A DNA stretch of 9,192 nucleotides from Anaerolineaceae bacterium. GTDB lineage: Bacteria > Chloroflexota > Anaerolineae > Anaerolineales > Anaerolineaceae. Shown here piece after piece: positions 1 to 8,629 of this stretch. The notes under the pieces were generated by a model. The model had not been told where the DNA came from, did no database searches, and was given only the letters and a program-made list of their open reading frames with translations. The stretch's first letter is position 1; every line of letters starts with the position of its first letter. The stretch spans positions 1 to 9,192 of the forward strand of contig DLXG01000107.1 in NCBI GenBank assembly GCA_003448875.1, given 5' to 3'. The position numbers and the translations under genes were made by a program.

Positions 1-223
1 AGGCAGGGTAAAAAATTTGATCGAAGGTGTTTTCTAATGTCCCAGCGGGCAACTTTTTGCTGAGCATTGCATAGACGGCTTGCTGCATCGCGCGCTGAAA
101 TTGAGCGGGCGAAATTGAATCGGCCAGTGCATTTGCCAGCATTTCAAAATAGCGTTGAATAAACGGCTGTATGTCGTTTTCCAGTAAGGTATCGTCTAAA
201 TCAAACAGGACGGTGATGGTCAT
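1..223 (-). CDS. HAD-superfamily hydrolase, N-terminal part (C-terminus beyond window)
   Basis: The visible 74 residues are the N-terminus of a haloacid dehalogenase-like hydrolase, a family that mostly removes phosphate from small molecules in the cytoplasm. The sequence begins MTITVLFDLDDTLLEND; D8 and D10 in the DLDDT motif fit HAD motif I (nucleophile and general acid Asp, then Thr). The following helical stretch (about residues 16 to 70) fits the start of a cap domain. Motifs II to IV lie outside the window, so substrate class cannot be judged. The ATG start sits inside the stop of the upstream cysteine-rich gene (ATGA, 4-base overlap), which suggests translational coupling and the same operon as efp. 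Family assignment is fairly sure; the specific function is unknown. Confidence 0.85.
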   Translation of the reverse strand, partial: MTITVLFDLDDTLLENDIQPFIQRYFEMLANALADSISPAQFQRAMQQAVYAMLSKKLPAGTLENTFDQIFYPA

Positions 224-558
224 GGATGTTTGGATTCGATGAAAGGCGGTGGAAGGGGGTGACATTGACCGCAGCCAACCTGCGGCTCAGTGACAATCTG
301 AAAGGTCTTATTACAATAGGCGCTGATCACAACTTTACGGTTCAGGCCCAGAAATCCCCGACTTACTTTGGCGTCCAGTACCATATAAGGACAGGCATTT
401 GCTCTTTGAATAGCCGGTACAGGGCAGGTTTTACATAAATCGGCTGTCCAATGATGGGGAGGAGGTGCATTCCCAATCAGGCGGCACTCCTCCCTTTTTC
501 TTCCTCGATAGTAATCCCCGTAAAAATAACTGCACTCGAAACCCGCTGGGGTTTTCAT
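220..558 (-). CDS. Small cysteine-rich protein of unknown function
   Basis: This is a 112-residue protein that I do not recognise as a named family. It contains eight cysteines, at residues 9, 25, 42, 45, 56, 82, 96 and 99. C42-x2-C45 (LCKTC) and C96-x2-C99-H100 (CGQCH) are CxxC pairs typical of zinc or iron-sulphur binding. The N-terminus is aromatic and charged (FECSYFYGDYYRGRKREEC). No signal peptide or membrane segment is visible, so it is probably cytoplasmic. It begins 17 bases after the efp stop codon, with a TAAGG ribosome-binding site about 10 bases before the ATG, and its stop overlaps the start of the HAD gene (ATGA). That arrangement supports a real gene in an efp operon. The metal-binding idea is inferred from cysteine spacing alone. 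Confidence 0.8.
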   Translation of the reverse strand: MKTPAGFECSYFYGDYYRGRKREECRLIGNAPPPHHWTADLCKTCPVPAIQRANACPYMVLDAKVSRGFLGLNRKVVISAYCNKTFQIVTEPQVGCGQCHPLPPPFIESKHP

Positions 559-575
559 TCGGGAATTACCTTACG

Positions 576-1136
576 CTATTGAACGCGGGTTACGTAAGTG
601 CCAGTGCGGGTATCTACGCGGATAATGTCGCCTTCTTCTACGAAATTGGGTACCTGAACCTGAATTCCGGTTTCCACCGTTACCGTTTTGGTTACACCGG
701 TGGCCGTGTCGCCGCGTACCGCAATTTCAGCGTACGTGACCTTTAGGTCAACCGTGGTGGGTAATTCAACATCCAATGCTTCACTGCCGTAGAAGGTCAA
801 TTTGACAGGCATTTCTTCTTTGAGATACCCAGCCGCATCTCCGAGAATTTCTGCCCGAATGGGGTATTGCTCAAATGTTTCCGTGTCCATGAAGTAGTAA
901 ATTTCTCCATCGTTGTACAGATATTGAGCGTTGTGATAATCAAGGCGCGCTTCTGGAACACGGTCACCTGAGGTGAAAGTTTTTTCAAGCGTTGCACCGG
1001 TGCGTAAATTGCGGGCTTTGATGCGAATGGTGGCATTGCCACGTCCCGGTTTGTGGTGGCTGTATTCAAGTACTTTGTACAGGTTTCCATCCAATTCGAA
1101 GGTTACACCTTTGCGAAGATCATTAACATCAATCAT
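576..1136 (-). CDS. efp: Translation elongation factor P
   Basis: EF-P binds between the P and E sites of the ribosome and helps peptide-bond formation at polyproline stretches. From the ATG chosen here the protein is 186 residues, the normal family length, with the three beta-barrel domains: KOW-like N-domain (about 1 to 63), OB domain (about 66 to 125) and C-terminal OB domain (about 130 to 185). It begins MIDVNDLRKGVTFELDG. The domain I loop reads HHKPGRGNA, so R32 stands where E. coli has the modified K34. A TTG seven codons upstream is in frame, but the ATG has an AGGGAAAG ribosome-binding site at good spacing and matches the usual family N-terminus. A strong promoter lies just upstream. 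It is the first gene of a likely operon with the cysteine-rich protein and the HAD hydrolase. Identification is secure. Confidence 0.96.
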   Translation of the reverse strand: MIDVNDLRKGVTFELDGNLYKVLEYSHHKPGRGNATIRIKARNLRTGATLEKTFTSGDRVPEARLDYHNAQYLYNDGEIYYFMDTETFEQYPIRAEILGDAAGYLKEEMPVKLTFYGSEALDVELPTTVDLKVTYAEIAVRGDTATGVTKTVTVETGIQVQVPNFVEEGDIIRVDTRTGTYVTRVQ

Positions 1137-1177
1137 AAAATCTTTCCCTGTTTTCAAAAGAGTTTAAGGACGGGTAG

Positions 1178-1206
1178 ATTATAGCGCACAGCAGCAGGAG
1201 TGGCAA
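1178..1206 (-). promoter_or_regulatory. Sigma-70-type promoter for the efp operon
   Basis: On the minus strand TTGCCA (1206 to 1201) and TATAAT (1183 to 1178) are separated by 17 bases, which is 5 of 6 and 6 of 6 matches to the housekeeping consensus. Transcription would begin near 1171 and give a leader of about 35 bases before the efp ATG. The -35 box begins only a few bases after the T-tract of the hpf terminator, so the two transcription units are packed tightly. Confidence 0.8.
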
Positions 1207-1209
1207 GTG

Positions 1210-1241
1210 AAAAAAAACACACCTCCACGCGGAGGTGTGTT
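1210..1241 (-). terminator. Intrinsic terminator after hpf
   Basis: A perfect 11-bp stem (1216 to 1226 paired with 1231 to 1241) closes a 4-base loop. On the minus strand it is followed by a run of eight T (1217 to 1210, the first two overlapping the stem base). It lies 19 bases after the hpf stop codon and ends that transcription unit before the efp promoter. The T-run is on the minus-strand side only, so termination is expected in that direction. Confidence 0.93.
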
Positions 1242-1260
1242 ATATTGAATTTCAAGGAGA

Positions 1261-1833
1261 CTATCCCAATTTGGGTTCGATCAAACCATAGGTACCATCG
1301 CGCCGGGTGTACAGCACATTGATTGCGTTGGTGTTGGCGTTGTAAAAGACAAAGAAATCCTCATGACCAAGTAATTTCATCTGCTCGATGGCTTCCATTT
1401 CATCCATCGGAACGAGCGAAAATGTCTTGCGACGGGCGATGATGGGCGTTTCTTCGACTTCTGTGGGAGTTTCTTCAACAACTGGTTCAGGGGCAACCTC
1501 CGAGGCGGGTGTGCCGTCACCACGCCCTCGCTGGCGCTTGCCTTTGAAACGTGAAATCTGGCGTTGCATTTTATCCACTGCTTCGTCAATAGCGGCGAAC
1601 AGATCATCTGCCCGTTCCTCAGCGCGCAGAATAAACCCCTTGCCACGAATAGTGATTTGTGCAACCTGCCGATCCGAAGCGCTTCTCGCCGATTTGACAT
1701 AAGAGAGGTCTACGCGGGTATCTTCTACATCATTGATCAGTTTGTTTAATTTGGAGACCTTTTTCGTTACATATTCCTGAATGCGGTCGGTCAATTCCAG
1801 ATTACGTGTAAATACTTCAATTTGGGGTGTCAT
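1261..1833 (-). CDS. hpf: Ribosome hibernation promoting factor, long form
   Basis: Long HPF binds the decoding region of the small ribosomal subunit and joins two 70S ribosomes into inactive 100S dimers in stationary phase or stress. The 190-residue protein has the S30AE (sigma-54 modulation/RaiA-like) domain at about 1 to 98, a polar linker rich in P, E and T (about 105 to 130), and the C-terminal dimerisation domain (about 135 to 189) with the typical HEDFFVFYNANTNAINVLY...YGLIEPKL signature. The length matches the long form rather than the roughly 100-residue short form. The ATG has a strong AGGAGG ribosome-binding site. It follows comF by 70 bases and ends in a strong terminator. A possible own promoter overlaps the end of comF. 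Identification is secure. Confidence 0.95.
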   Translation of the reverse strand: MTPQIEVFTRNLELTDRIQEYVTKKVSKLNKLINDVEDTRVDLSYVKSARSASDRQVAQITIRGKGFILRAEERADDLFAAIDEAVDKMQRQISRFKGKRQRGRGDGTPASEVAPEPVVEETPTEVEETPIIARRKTFSLVPMDEMEAIEQMKLLGHEDFFVFYNANTNAINVLYTRRDGTYGLIEPKLG

Positions 1834-1895
1834 TCCTTCCTCCTGAGGGTGGTAAGATTGGGGTAAGGCGAACTGGCATAGCGGGACTTTTTCTT

Positions 1896-1901
1896 AGTAT
1901 A
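1896..1901 (-). promoter_or_regulatory. Possible -10 box for hpf
   Basis: On the minus strand TATACT lies just downstream of the comF stop codon and about 60 bases before the hpf start. The best -35 candidate, TTCATA with a 16-base spacer, is poor and lies in the last comF codons. No terminator is visible between comF and hpf, so hpf may be read both from this site and from upstream. The call is weak. Confidence 0.35.
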
Positions 1902-1903
1902 CC

Positions 1904-2641
1904 TTAACTTGAGTTGATATGAACGGTTCGGGCTAATGTGATGGCGTACACCTCGCCAGCACCTGCGGTCTTTAACGCTTCTGCACAGGCTGAAAGTGTG
2001 GCACTGGTGGTGGCAATATCATCAACGATTAGAACCGTTTTATCCTTAACTAACCTCGGGTCGGCCCAAAAGGCACCTTTGACATTGGCTCGCCGTTGTT
2101 CGGCATTCAGTCCTACCTGACTGAGCGTTTCTCTAACCCGCATTAATGCTTTACCGTTATATGGAATTGCCACTGCCCAGGCAAGAATTTGAGCAAGCAG
2201 GGCAGACTGGTTGTAGCCCCTTTGCCTCAGCCGCTGGAGGCTGAGCGGTACGGGACAGATTAAATCTACTTTCCAATTTTGTTGGTTAAACAGAGAAATT
2301 AGCATTCGGCATAGAGTGTCAGCCAGCGGCAGGTCGTTGTTATATTTCAATTGATGGATGCTCTGTCGGAGCACACCTTCGTATATACTATAAGAACGCA
2401 ATTGGTCAAAAACTGGAAGTTGAGACTGGCAGTCCGGGCAGAGTTGACCGGCTTCCGGCAGGTCACAATGGGAGCAGGAATTATGATGATCAATTGGGGT
2501 GATTTGTTGCAGACAGGAACTGCATAACCGAACTCCATTCTTGCCGCATCCCGCGCAGGATGGTGGATAAAGCCAATCCACAGCAATCCAGAAGAATTGT
2601 TGGATTGCAAACCAGGGAGGAGTTTTCGTTAAGGTGTGCAT
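1904..2641 (-). CDS. comF: ComF family protein (phosphoribosyltransferase-like)
   Basis: ComF proteins are cytoplasmic and needed for transformation in several bacteria, where they act with the DNA-uptake helicase and DprA on incoming single-stranded DNA. The protein is about 245 residues, the usual length. Numbered from the alternative GTG start, four CxxC pairs (C31/C34, C42/C45, C58/C61, C70/C73) form the N-terminal zinc-ribbon region. The type I phosphoribosyltransferase fold follows, with PVPLSLQRLRQRGYNQ (about 132 to 147) and the PRPP-binding loop VLIVDDIATTSAT (205 to 217). The start is uncertain: I chose the ATG at 2641, and an in-frame GTG lies two codons upstream at 2647; neither has a well-spaced ribosome-binding site. 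It follows tadC with a gap of about 64 bases and no terminator, so it may belong to the tad transcript. Confidence 0.9.
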   Translation of the reverse strand: MHTLTKTPPWFAIQQFFWIAVDWLYPPSCAGCGKNGVRLCSSCLQQITPIDHHNSCSHCDLPEAGQLCPDCQSQLPVFDQLRSYSIYEGVLRQSIHQLKYNNDLPLADTLCRMLISLFNQQNWKVDLICPVPLSLQRLRQRGYNQSALLAQILAWAVAIPYNGKALMRVRETLSQVGLNAEQRRANVKGAFWADPRLVKDKTVLIVDDIATTSATLSACAEALKTAGAGEVYAITLARTVHINSS

Positions 2642-2705
2642 AATCACCCAGGCGTTTGGCTAGCCTGAAAGTTAACAGGGATAAGGGACCGAGTTTTTAT
2701 GAAGT

Positions 2706-3656
2706 TTATTGAAACATTCCGCCGAGGGCTGATTGGAACAGCCGAAGCGCTGCGGGAGTAAGCAGGACAATCATCAAAGAGGGGAAGATCAAAAGCGCCA
2801 TGGGAATGAGCATTTTCAAAGGAGCTTTATGAGCCTCTTCTTCTGCCCGCTGGCGGCGCTTTACCCGCATTTGATCCGATTGGATACGTAAAACTTTTGC
2901 CAGACTGACACCCAACTGTTCAGATTGAATGACCGCAGCCACAAAACTGGTCATTTCAGGTATACCAATCCGTTCTGCCATATCCCGCAAGGCTTCACGG
3001 CGCACTTTACCCAATTGAATTTCTTGAATCGTTCGGGCAAATGCAAACGAAAGCTGTGATTCCCATTTTTCACTTACTTTGGACATGGCGGCATCAAAAC
3101 CCAAACCCGCTTCAACGCAAATAGTCAGTAGATCGAGCGCATCCGGCATGGCTTTGCGGATTTCTTTCTGACGGCGGGAAATTTTGCTGGAAAGCCATAA
3201 CTGCGGGAACATATAGCCCAGTCCGCCAAACAGGAAGGCAAACAAAATGACCCGTCCAAACGGCCACTTAGTTGCTCCAACAGTAAACACCAGCACAACC
3301 AGGCCGCCAAATATGACCGCACAAACCGCCTGAAGCGCAAGAATCATGGTGGCATCTATGTTGGCAGGGCTGCCGGCAAGTTCCAGTTTGCGGTTGATGG
3401 AGTTTATGGCATTTTGAGGTGTAAAACGAACCGCCAGTTCTCCCATCTTACGGGCGAGAGGATAAATTACCCGTTGGGTAAAGGGTTGGGAGAGTTCCAG
3501 CTTGCGGAGGTCTACCTGTTCTCCAGTGCGGCTGAATTCTTCCAGACGTGCCTGCAGCGCACGCTCGTTAGCCAATTCGGGATTGCGAAGCCCGATTACG
3601 GTCAATATAACCGCTCCAAGTATTACCAAACCACCGACAACGAAAAGAATCCACAT
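2706..3656 (-). CDS. tadC: TadC: inner-membrane platform protein of the Tad pilus (T2SSF family)
   Basis: TadC and TadB form the membrane platform on which the CpaF ATPase works to push pilin into the fibre. The 316-residue protein has an N-terminal membrane helix (about 2 to 22), two helices at about 100 to 126 and 135 to 155, and a cytoplasmic T2SSF (GspF-like) domain containing MPDALDLLTICVEAGLGFDAAM-type sequence (about 170 to 191). The end is the typical basic RRQRAEEEAHKAPLK followed by a hydrophobic helix (about 271 to 291). The latter pattern and gene order favour TadC over TadB. The ATG has an AAAGGAGG ribosome-binding site. It starts 20 bases after tadB stops, so the two are surely co-transcribed. 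Identification is firm at family level. Confidence 0.93.
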   Translation of the reverse strand: MWILFVVGGLVILGAVILTVIGLRNPELANERALQARLEEFSRTGEQVDLRKLELSQPFTQRVIYPLARKMGELAVRFTPQNAINSINRKLELAGSPANIDATMILALQAVCAVIFGGLVVLVFTVGATKWPFGRVILFAFLFGGLGYMFPQLWLSSKISRRQKEIRKAMPDALDLLTICVEAGLGFDAAMSKVSEKWESQLSFAFARTIQEIQLGKVRREALRDMAERIGIPEMTSFVAAVIQSEQLGVSLAKVLRIQSDQMRVKRRQRAEEEAHKAPLKMLIPMALLIFPSLMIVLLTPAALRLFQSALGGMFQ

Positions 3657-3676
3657 ATCAGCCTCCTTTGTTTGAC

Positions 3677-4648
3677 CTATACTTCAATGTCGGCGAGTTT
3701 AGTCATTGTGAAATAACCTGAAATAATGAGTATGGCGGCTACTCCCAAAGCAATGTAACCGCATGGAACACTTTCCGGTTTAAAGAAGGTCATGATGTAG
3801 TCACGATTTAATAGATATAACACACCAATGAGGATTAACGGAAGTAGGGAGAGGAATTTACCGGAGTACATCACCTGGGTAGTGAGAACCCGGATTTCAC
3901 CTTTAATTCTGACCCGTTCGCGAATGGTAAAGGAAATTGTATCCAGAATCTCGGCAAGATTACCGCCCACCTCGCGCTGAACGTTAATGGCCGTGATGAC
4001 TAGATCAAGGTCATCGGATGGGATGCGCTTCAATAGGTTATCCAACGCTTTTTCCATGGGAATGCCCAATTGCATTTCCTGCACTACACGATGGAATTCG
4101 TCAGATATGGGAGGTGGTAGTTCTTTGGAAACGGCTTCCATAGCCTGCATGGTGGAATAGCCGGCGCGCAAGCCGTTGACCATCAGGTTCAGCATGTCCG
4201 AAAGCTGTTCATTAAAACGGATCAGCCGTTTATTTTGCTGCCGTTTGACATAAAAACGGGGTAAAAAACCGCCAATTATCGCTCCTATGATTGCGGTGAC
4301 GATACTGTATTGACCGATGACGTAACCCACACCGGCCATTACAACGATGCTGATGATAACTACGGCGATGAATTCACCCGGCCGGAATTTCAGGTCGGCG
4401 CGGCTGAGTTCCTGTGAGATTCGTTCTCCCAGAGTGGAGCGCTCCACACGCCGATTCAACCAATCGGTCAGCGGTGTGGAACGTCCCTTTTCGCTTACAA
4501 TCTCCTGCTGCTGAGTTTCAACGTAGCGCCCCAGCCGTTCCTCGACCATGCTGCGTTCGCTGGTGATCGAAACAACAATGCCGAGAATCAAAAGCAGGAA
4601 GGCGAATCCACCTCCAATTAGCAAAACCATGGTTGGGCTGAATATCAT
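3677..4648 (-). CDS. tadB: TadB: inner-membrane platform protein of the Tad pilus (T2SSF family)
   Basis: This is the first of the two GspF-like platform proteins of the type IVc (Tad) pilus machine. The 323-residue protein has an N-terminal helix (about 8 to 28), a charged cytoplasmic stretch, two adjacent helices (about 92 to 130), the cytoplasmic T2SSF domain (about 150 to 262; NEQLSDMLNLMVNGLRAGYS and REVGGNLAEILD are typical), and two C-terminal helices (about 266 to 282 and 297 to 315). The REVGGNLAEILDTI segment and the position directly after the ATPase gene favour TadB. The ATG has a CAGGTGA ribosome-binding site. The gap from cpaF is 51 bases with no terminator seen. Identification is firm. 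Confidence 0.93.
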   Translation of the reverse strand: MIFSPTMVLLIGGGFAFLLLILGIVVSITSERSMVEERLGRYVETQQQEIVSEKGRSTPLTDWLNRRVERSTLGERISQELSRADLKFRPGEFIAVVIISIVVMAGVGYVIGQYSIVTAIIGAIIGGFLPRFYVKRQQNKRLIRFNEQLSDMLNLMVNGLRAGYSTMQAMEAVSKELPPPISDEFHRVVQEMQLGIPMEKALDNLLKRIPSDDLDLVITAINVQREVGGNLAEILDTISFTIRERVRIKGEIRVLTTQVMYSGKFLSLLPLILIGVLYLLNRDYIMTFFKPESVPCGYIALGVAAILIISGYFTMTKLADIEV

Positions 4649-4699
4649 AGGTTCACCTGCTTTCTGGCATAGTCATAAACCATTTGGCAAAAAAGCAAC

Positions 4700-6100
<1,401 letters not shown>

Positions 6101-6124
6101 AGCTAAATCTCCCCTAAATTACCT

Positions 6125-7366
6125 TTACTTTCTTCCAACCAGTTCTCTCTCTGGAGCAGTGGTTTCATCCTGTTGGATCCTTTTGTGGATCTGGTCAACA
6201 AGGTTGTGAATATTGCGGCTTGCCAGCAGGTTCGGGTTTTCCAACACAAAGGGTGTTCCGCGATTGACCGAGTAGGGAATGTTTCTATCATCCAGAACGA
6301 TTGAGCCAATGACTGGATGGTGAAGTCTTTCGCTGATCGTTTCTGCAGTTAATTTTAAGCGATTGTCGAAACGATTCAAGACGAAAAGAACGCGGTCAAT
6401 AATTTTTGATTCGTTGGCAATGGAAAGGAAAACGCTGCAACTGCGTAAGGCGGGAATATCCTGGGTGGTGATCAATAAGATGTAATCTGAAACCTCTAAA
6501 GCGGCCTGTACCGTCTCAGTCAAGTAGGAGGCTGTATCCACAATGATAAAGTTATACATCTGTTGAAGAAATTGCAAGGTTAGCTTGAATTGCTCAGCAG
6601 TTATGGTTTCGGCAAGCTCCGGGCTGGGCGGGCAGGAGAGAATGTGGATACCAGATGTTTTATGGGTGGTGACCACTTCTTCAATGATCTCAGGGTCTAA
6701 TTCCTCGGCGCGCCTGGTGAGGTCGTATAAACTGTTTCGGCCTTGTTCATTGAGAAAGACGGTCACATCACCAAATTGGAGATCATCATCCACGATCAGC
6801 ACTTTGTTATCAGTTTTCTTCAGTGCTATTGCCAGATTTGTAGCAATGGTTGTGCAGCCGACTCCTCCCTTGGGGCTGTAAACAGTGATAATTTTTCCTT
6901 TTTGGATTACGGGGGAGGAGCCGGCCTGGGCTGCATCGAGGTTGTAGGCCGGTAAGACTGCCGCTGCTTTTTTGCGGTCTTCGGCTGCCATTTGACCGGC
7001 TCTGAGAATGGCGGTAATCAAATCATCAGGATTAGGAGGTTTGCTAAGGAAATCCGTAGCCCCGGCAATCATTGCCCGGCGCATATAATTCGGGTCATTC
7101 TGGACTGTGAGGATGACCACCCGTGTGAAAGGAACTTTTTTGCGTATCCTCTCGGTGGCGGTGATTCCATCCATATCTGGCATGTTGATGTCCATAATTG
7201 CCACATCCGGCTTGGTTTCCTGAGCAAGCCGGATGGCTTCTTCGCCGTTGCCCGCAAAGCCGACCACTTCGATGCTCTCTTCGAACCTGATCAAATCATT
7301 AATGACTTTGCGGGTGTCGCTGTTGTCGTCTACGATAATGACTCGAACCATTTCCTTATCAGGCAT
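6125..7366 (-). CDS. cpaE: CpaE/TadZ-type localisation ATPase with N-terminal receiver domain
   Basis: TadZ/CpaE proteins are MinD/ParA-like ATPases that place the Tad machine at a pole or focus. The 413-residue protein starts with a CheY-like receiver (about 6 to 125) that keeps all key residues: acidic pair D13/D14, phospho-acceptor D59 in IMDINMPDMDG, T87 and K109. A linker (about 126 to 155) leads to the MinD-like domain. Its deviant Walker A is KGGVGCTT (166 to 173), which keeps the signature lysine K166 but has C171 where MinD has the second lysine. DDDLQFGD (193 to 200) and IIVDTAS with D267 follow. The ATG has a TAGGAG ribosome-binding site 5 bases away. It lies between cpaB and cpaF. 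The intact receiver suggests that phosphorylation controls pilus placement or activity, which is an inference. Family assignment is firm. Confidence 0.92.
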   Translation of the reverse strand: MPDKEMVRVIIVDDNSDTRKVINDLIRFEESIEVVGFAGNGEEAIRLAQETKPDVAIMDINMPDMDGITATERIRKKVPFTRVVILTVQNDPNYMRRAMIAGATDFLSKPPNPDDLITAILRAGQMAAEDRKKAAAVLPAYNLDAAQAGSSPVIQKGKIITVYSPKGGVGCTTIATNLAIALKKTDNKVLIVDDDLQFGDVTVFLNEQGRNSLYDLTRRAEELDPEIIEEVVTTHKTSGIHILSCPPSPELAETITAEQFKLTLQFLQQMYNFIIVDTASYLTETVQAALEVSDYILLITTQDIPALRSCSVFLSIANESKIIDRVLFVLNRFDNRLKLTAETISERLHHPVIGSIVLDDRNIPYSVNRGTPFVLENPNLLASRNIHNLVDQIHKRIQQDETTAPERELVGRK

Positions 7367-7411
7367 ACATTCTCCTAATCGAACCTGTAATCATTTTTGC
7401 CGGTTATTGCT

Positions 7412-8506
7412 TTACTGAACCGGAATGGGAGTGGGGCCGAGATCAGGCATCTTCAGCTTATCCACGCGGGGTTCTATGGCGTAAGGCAACTTGGCAGGCA
7501 GCGGGATGTTCTTCTGATCCATCAGATACTGCTGAGTAACGGCATCGGTGACGATAGGTTTGGTATCGGTAGGATTGCGAAGTGCCAGGTTGAGAGTTAC
7601 TTCACTAAGCAGCATGTAATTCAAGGCAACAGCATCTTGCGGGCTGACAACCAGAGTGATGGGGAAAGGTTCACCAACTCCCTGAACCGGTGCTGGTTGC
7701 GCACCCTGCTGCTGTTGTTCCTGTGGAATTGGGGTGGGTTGAACCTGAGGCTGGGATTCCTGACCTGTTCTTAGCACGACTGCATCTTGGATAACGGTCT
7801 GGCAAACAAGTCGAGGCCGCTGAGGTTCGGATGGGACAATGTAAAGTGGCAGGTTGAGGGTCGGATCCAATTGCGCTCTTCCTTCAGTAGCACCACCGGC
7901 TGGGGGTATAATTCCAGCAGAAGCCCGTTCGGGGCCAGCGTTTTCACCGCCAGGAGCGCCCGGCCTTTCCACTGCACCAACCAGATTGGGCAGTTTAGAC
8001 TGGAACTGGGTATCCACGTCCACCAGCAGCATACAACCGATAACCATGACATGATCGCCGGGGGCGAGGGAATTGTCTACGGAGGTAAGCCGGGTAGCCG
8101 GGATTGGCATGGCAACAAAATCCTTTGGTACATCAAAGGATGCCACCGAGCCACCGGCTGGTTCAATCAAAACTGCCTTGGTTAGTGGAACGCTGGGTTG
8201 TAGGTCATACCTTGCACGGCTTCCGATCACCGATTGAATGTCTCGGATAAAGGTGCCTTCGACATACGATTCGGCGGGATAGTCAATCATCATCACTTTT
8301 TCTCCGGTGATCTCTTCGCCACGGGCGATGAATTGAGTTGTGATGACTATTTGAATCATCTGTTTGGCTGGTTCTGTTGTGGGTAAGGGTTGTGCGCTCT
8401 GTTGTTGTTGCATTTGCAGCCACAAATAAACAGCACCGACTGCAAAGATCAAAATTAGAGCCACCAGGATGATGATTTGCCCACCTCTTTTACCTTTAGC
8501 GGCCAT
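7412..8506 (-). CDS. cpaB: CpaB/RcpC: membrane-anchored Tad pilus accessory protein (SAF domain)
   Basis: CpaB is exported and anchored next to the pilus; in diderm bacteria it works with the secretin. The 364-residue protein has a short basic N-terminus (MAAKGKRGGQ), one membrane helix (about 10 to 31), a Gln-rich stretch (32 to 38), a SAF domain (about 51 to 113, with ITTQFIARGEEITGEKV), and an RcpC-type domain that begins with the typical LAPGDHVMV (147 to 155). A long Gly/Pro/Ala-rich stretch (about 170 to 212) interrupts this domain, and a Pro/Gln-rich stretch lies at 241 to 266. Segment VVSPQDAVALNYMLLSEVTLNLALR (about 276 to 300) is the usual end of the RcpC domain. The ATG has an AGGAGG ribosome-binding site. 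It leads the assembly genes behind its own promoter. No secretin gene is seen nearby, as expected for a monoderm cell envelope. Confidence 0.92.
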   Translation of the reverse strand: MAAKGKRGGQIIILVALILIFAVGAVYLWLQMQQQQSAQPLPTTEPAKQMIQIVITTQFIARGEEITGEKVMMIDYPAESYVEGTFIRDIQSVIGSRARYDLQPSVPLTKAVLIEPAGGSVASFDVPKDFVAMPIPATRLTSVDNSLAPGDHVMVIGCMLLVDVDTQFQSKLPNLVGAVERPGAPGGENAGPERASAGIIPPAGGATEGRAQLDPTLNLPLYIVPSEPQRPRLVCQTVIQDAVVLRTGQESQPQVQPTPIPQEQQQQGAQPAPVQGVGEPFPITLVVSPQDAVALNYMLLSEVTLNLALRNPTDTKPIVTDAVTQQYLMDQKNIPLPAKLPYAIEPRVDKLKMPDLGPTPIPVQ

Positions 8507-8629
8507 GGAAATTCCTCCTGAGTTGAGATATGAATTTTGAAATGTGCATAATTTTTTGGGAATGGGTGTAAGGAATTTTGGATCAGAAAAATGCCAATAA
8601 AAACATCAAAAGCATTTGACTATATCACC

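Noticed and set aside
465..746. Open frame of 93 codons on the plus strand
   Set aside because: It lies antisense to efp and the cysteine-rich gene, has no ribosome-binding site worth noting, and its protein resembles nothing; it is a shadow of the minus-strand genes.
1137..1157. In-frame TTG start giving a 193-residue EF-P
   Set aside because: The ATG at 1136 gives the normal family length and N-terminus, and the bases of the would-be extension form its ribosome-binding site.
1904..1917. Imperfect palindrome TTAACTTGAGTTGA at the end of comF as an operator for hpf
   Set aside because: It overlaps coding sequence, has a mismatch and no second copy near another promoter; chance is a sufficient explanation.
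2647..2680. Short inverted repeat CAGGC/GCCTG between tadC and comF as a terminator
   Set aside because: The stem is only 5 bp with a 9-base loop and no T-run follows on the minus strand.
6992..7378. Open frame of 128 codons on the plus strand
   Set aside because: It is fully antisense to the receiver domain of cpaE, whose motifs are intact and clear; there is no independent support.
8583..8615. Ten-codon upstream reading frame (MLLMFLLAFF) in the cpaB leader
   Set aside because: It begins only about 8 bases after the predicted transcription start, leaving no room for a ribosome-binding site, and a hydrophobic ten-mer in A/T-rich DNA arises easily by chance.
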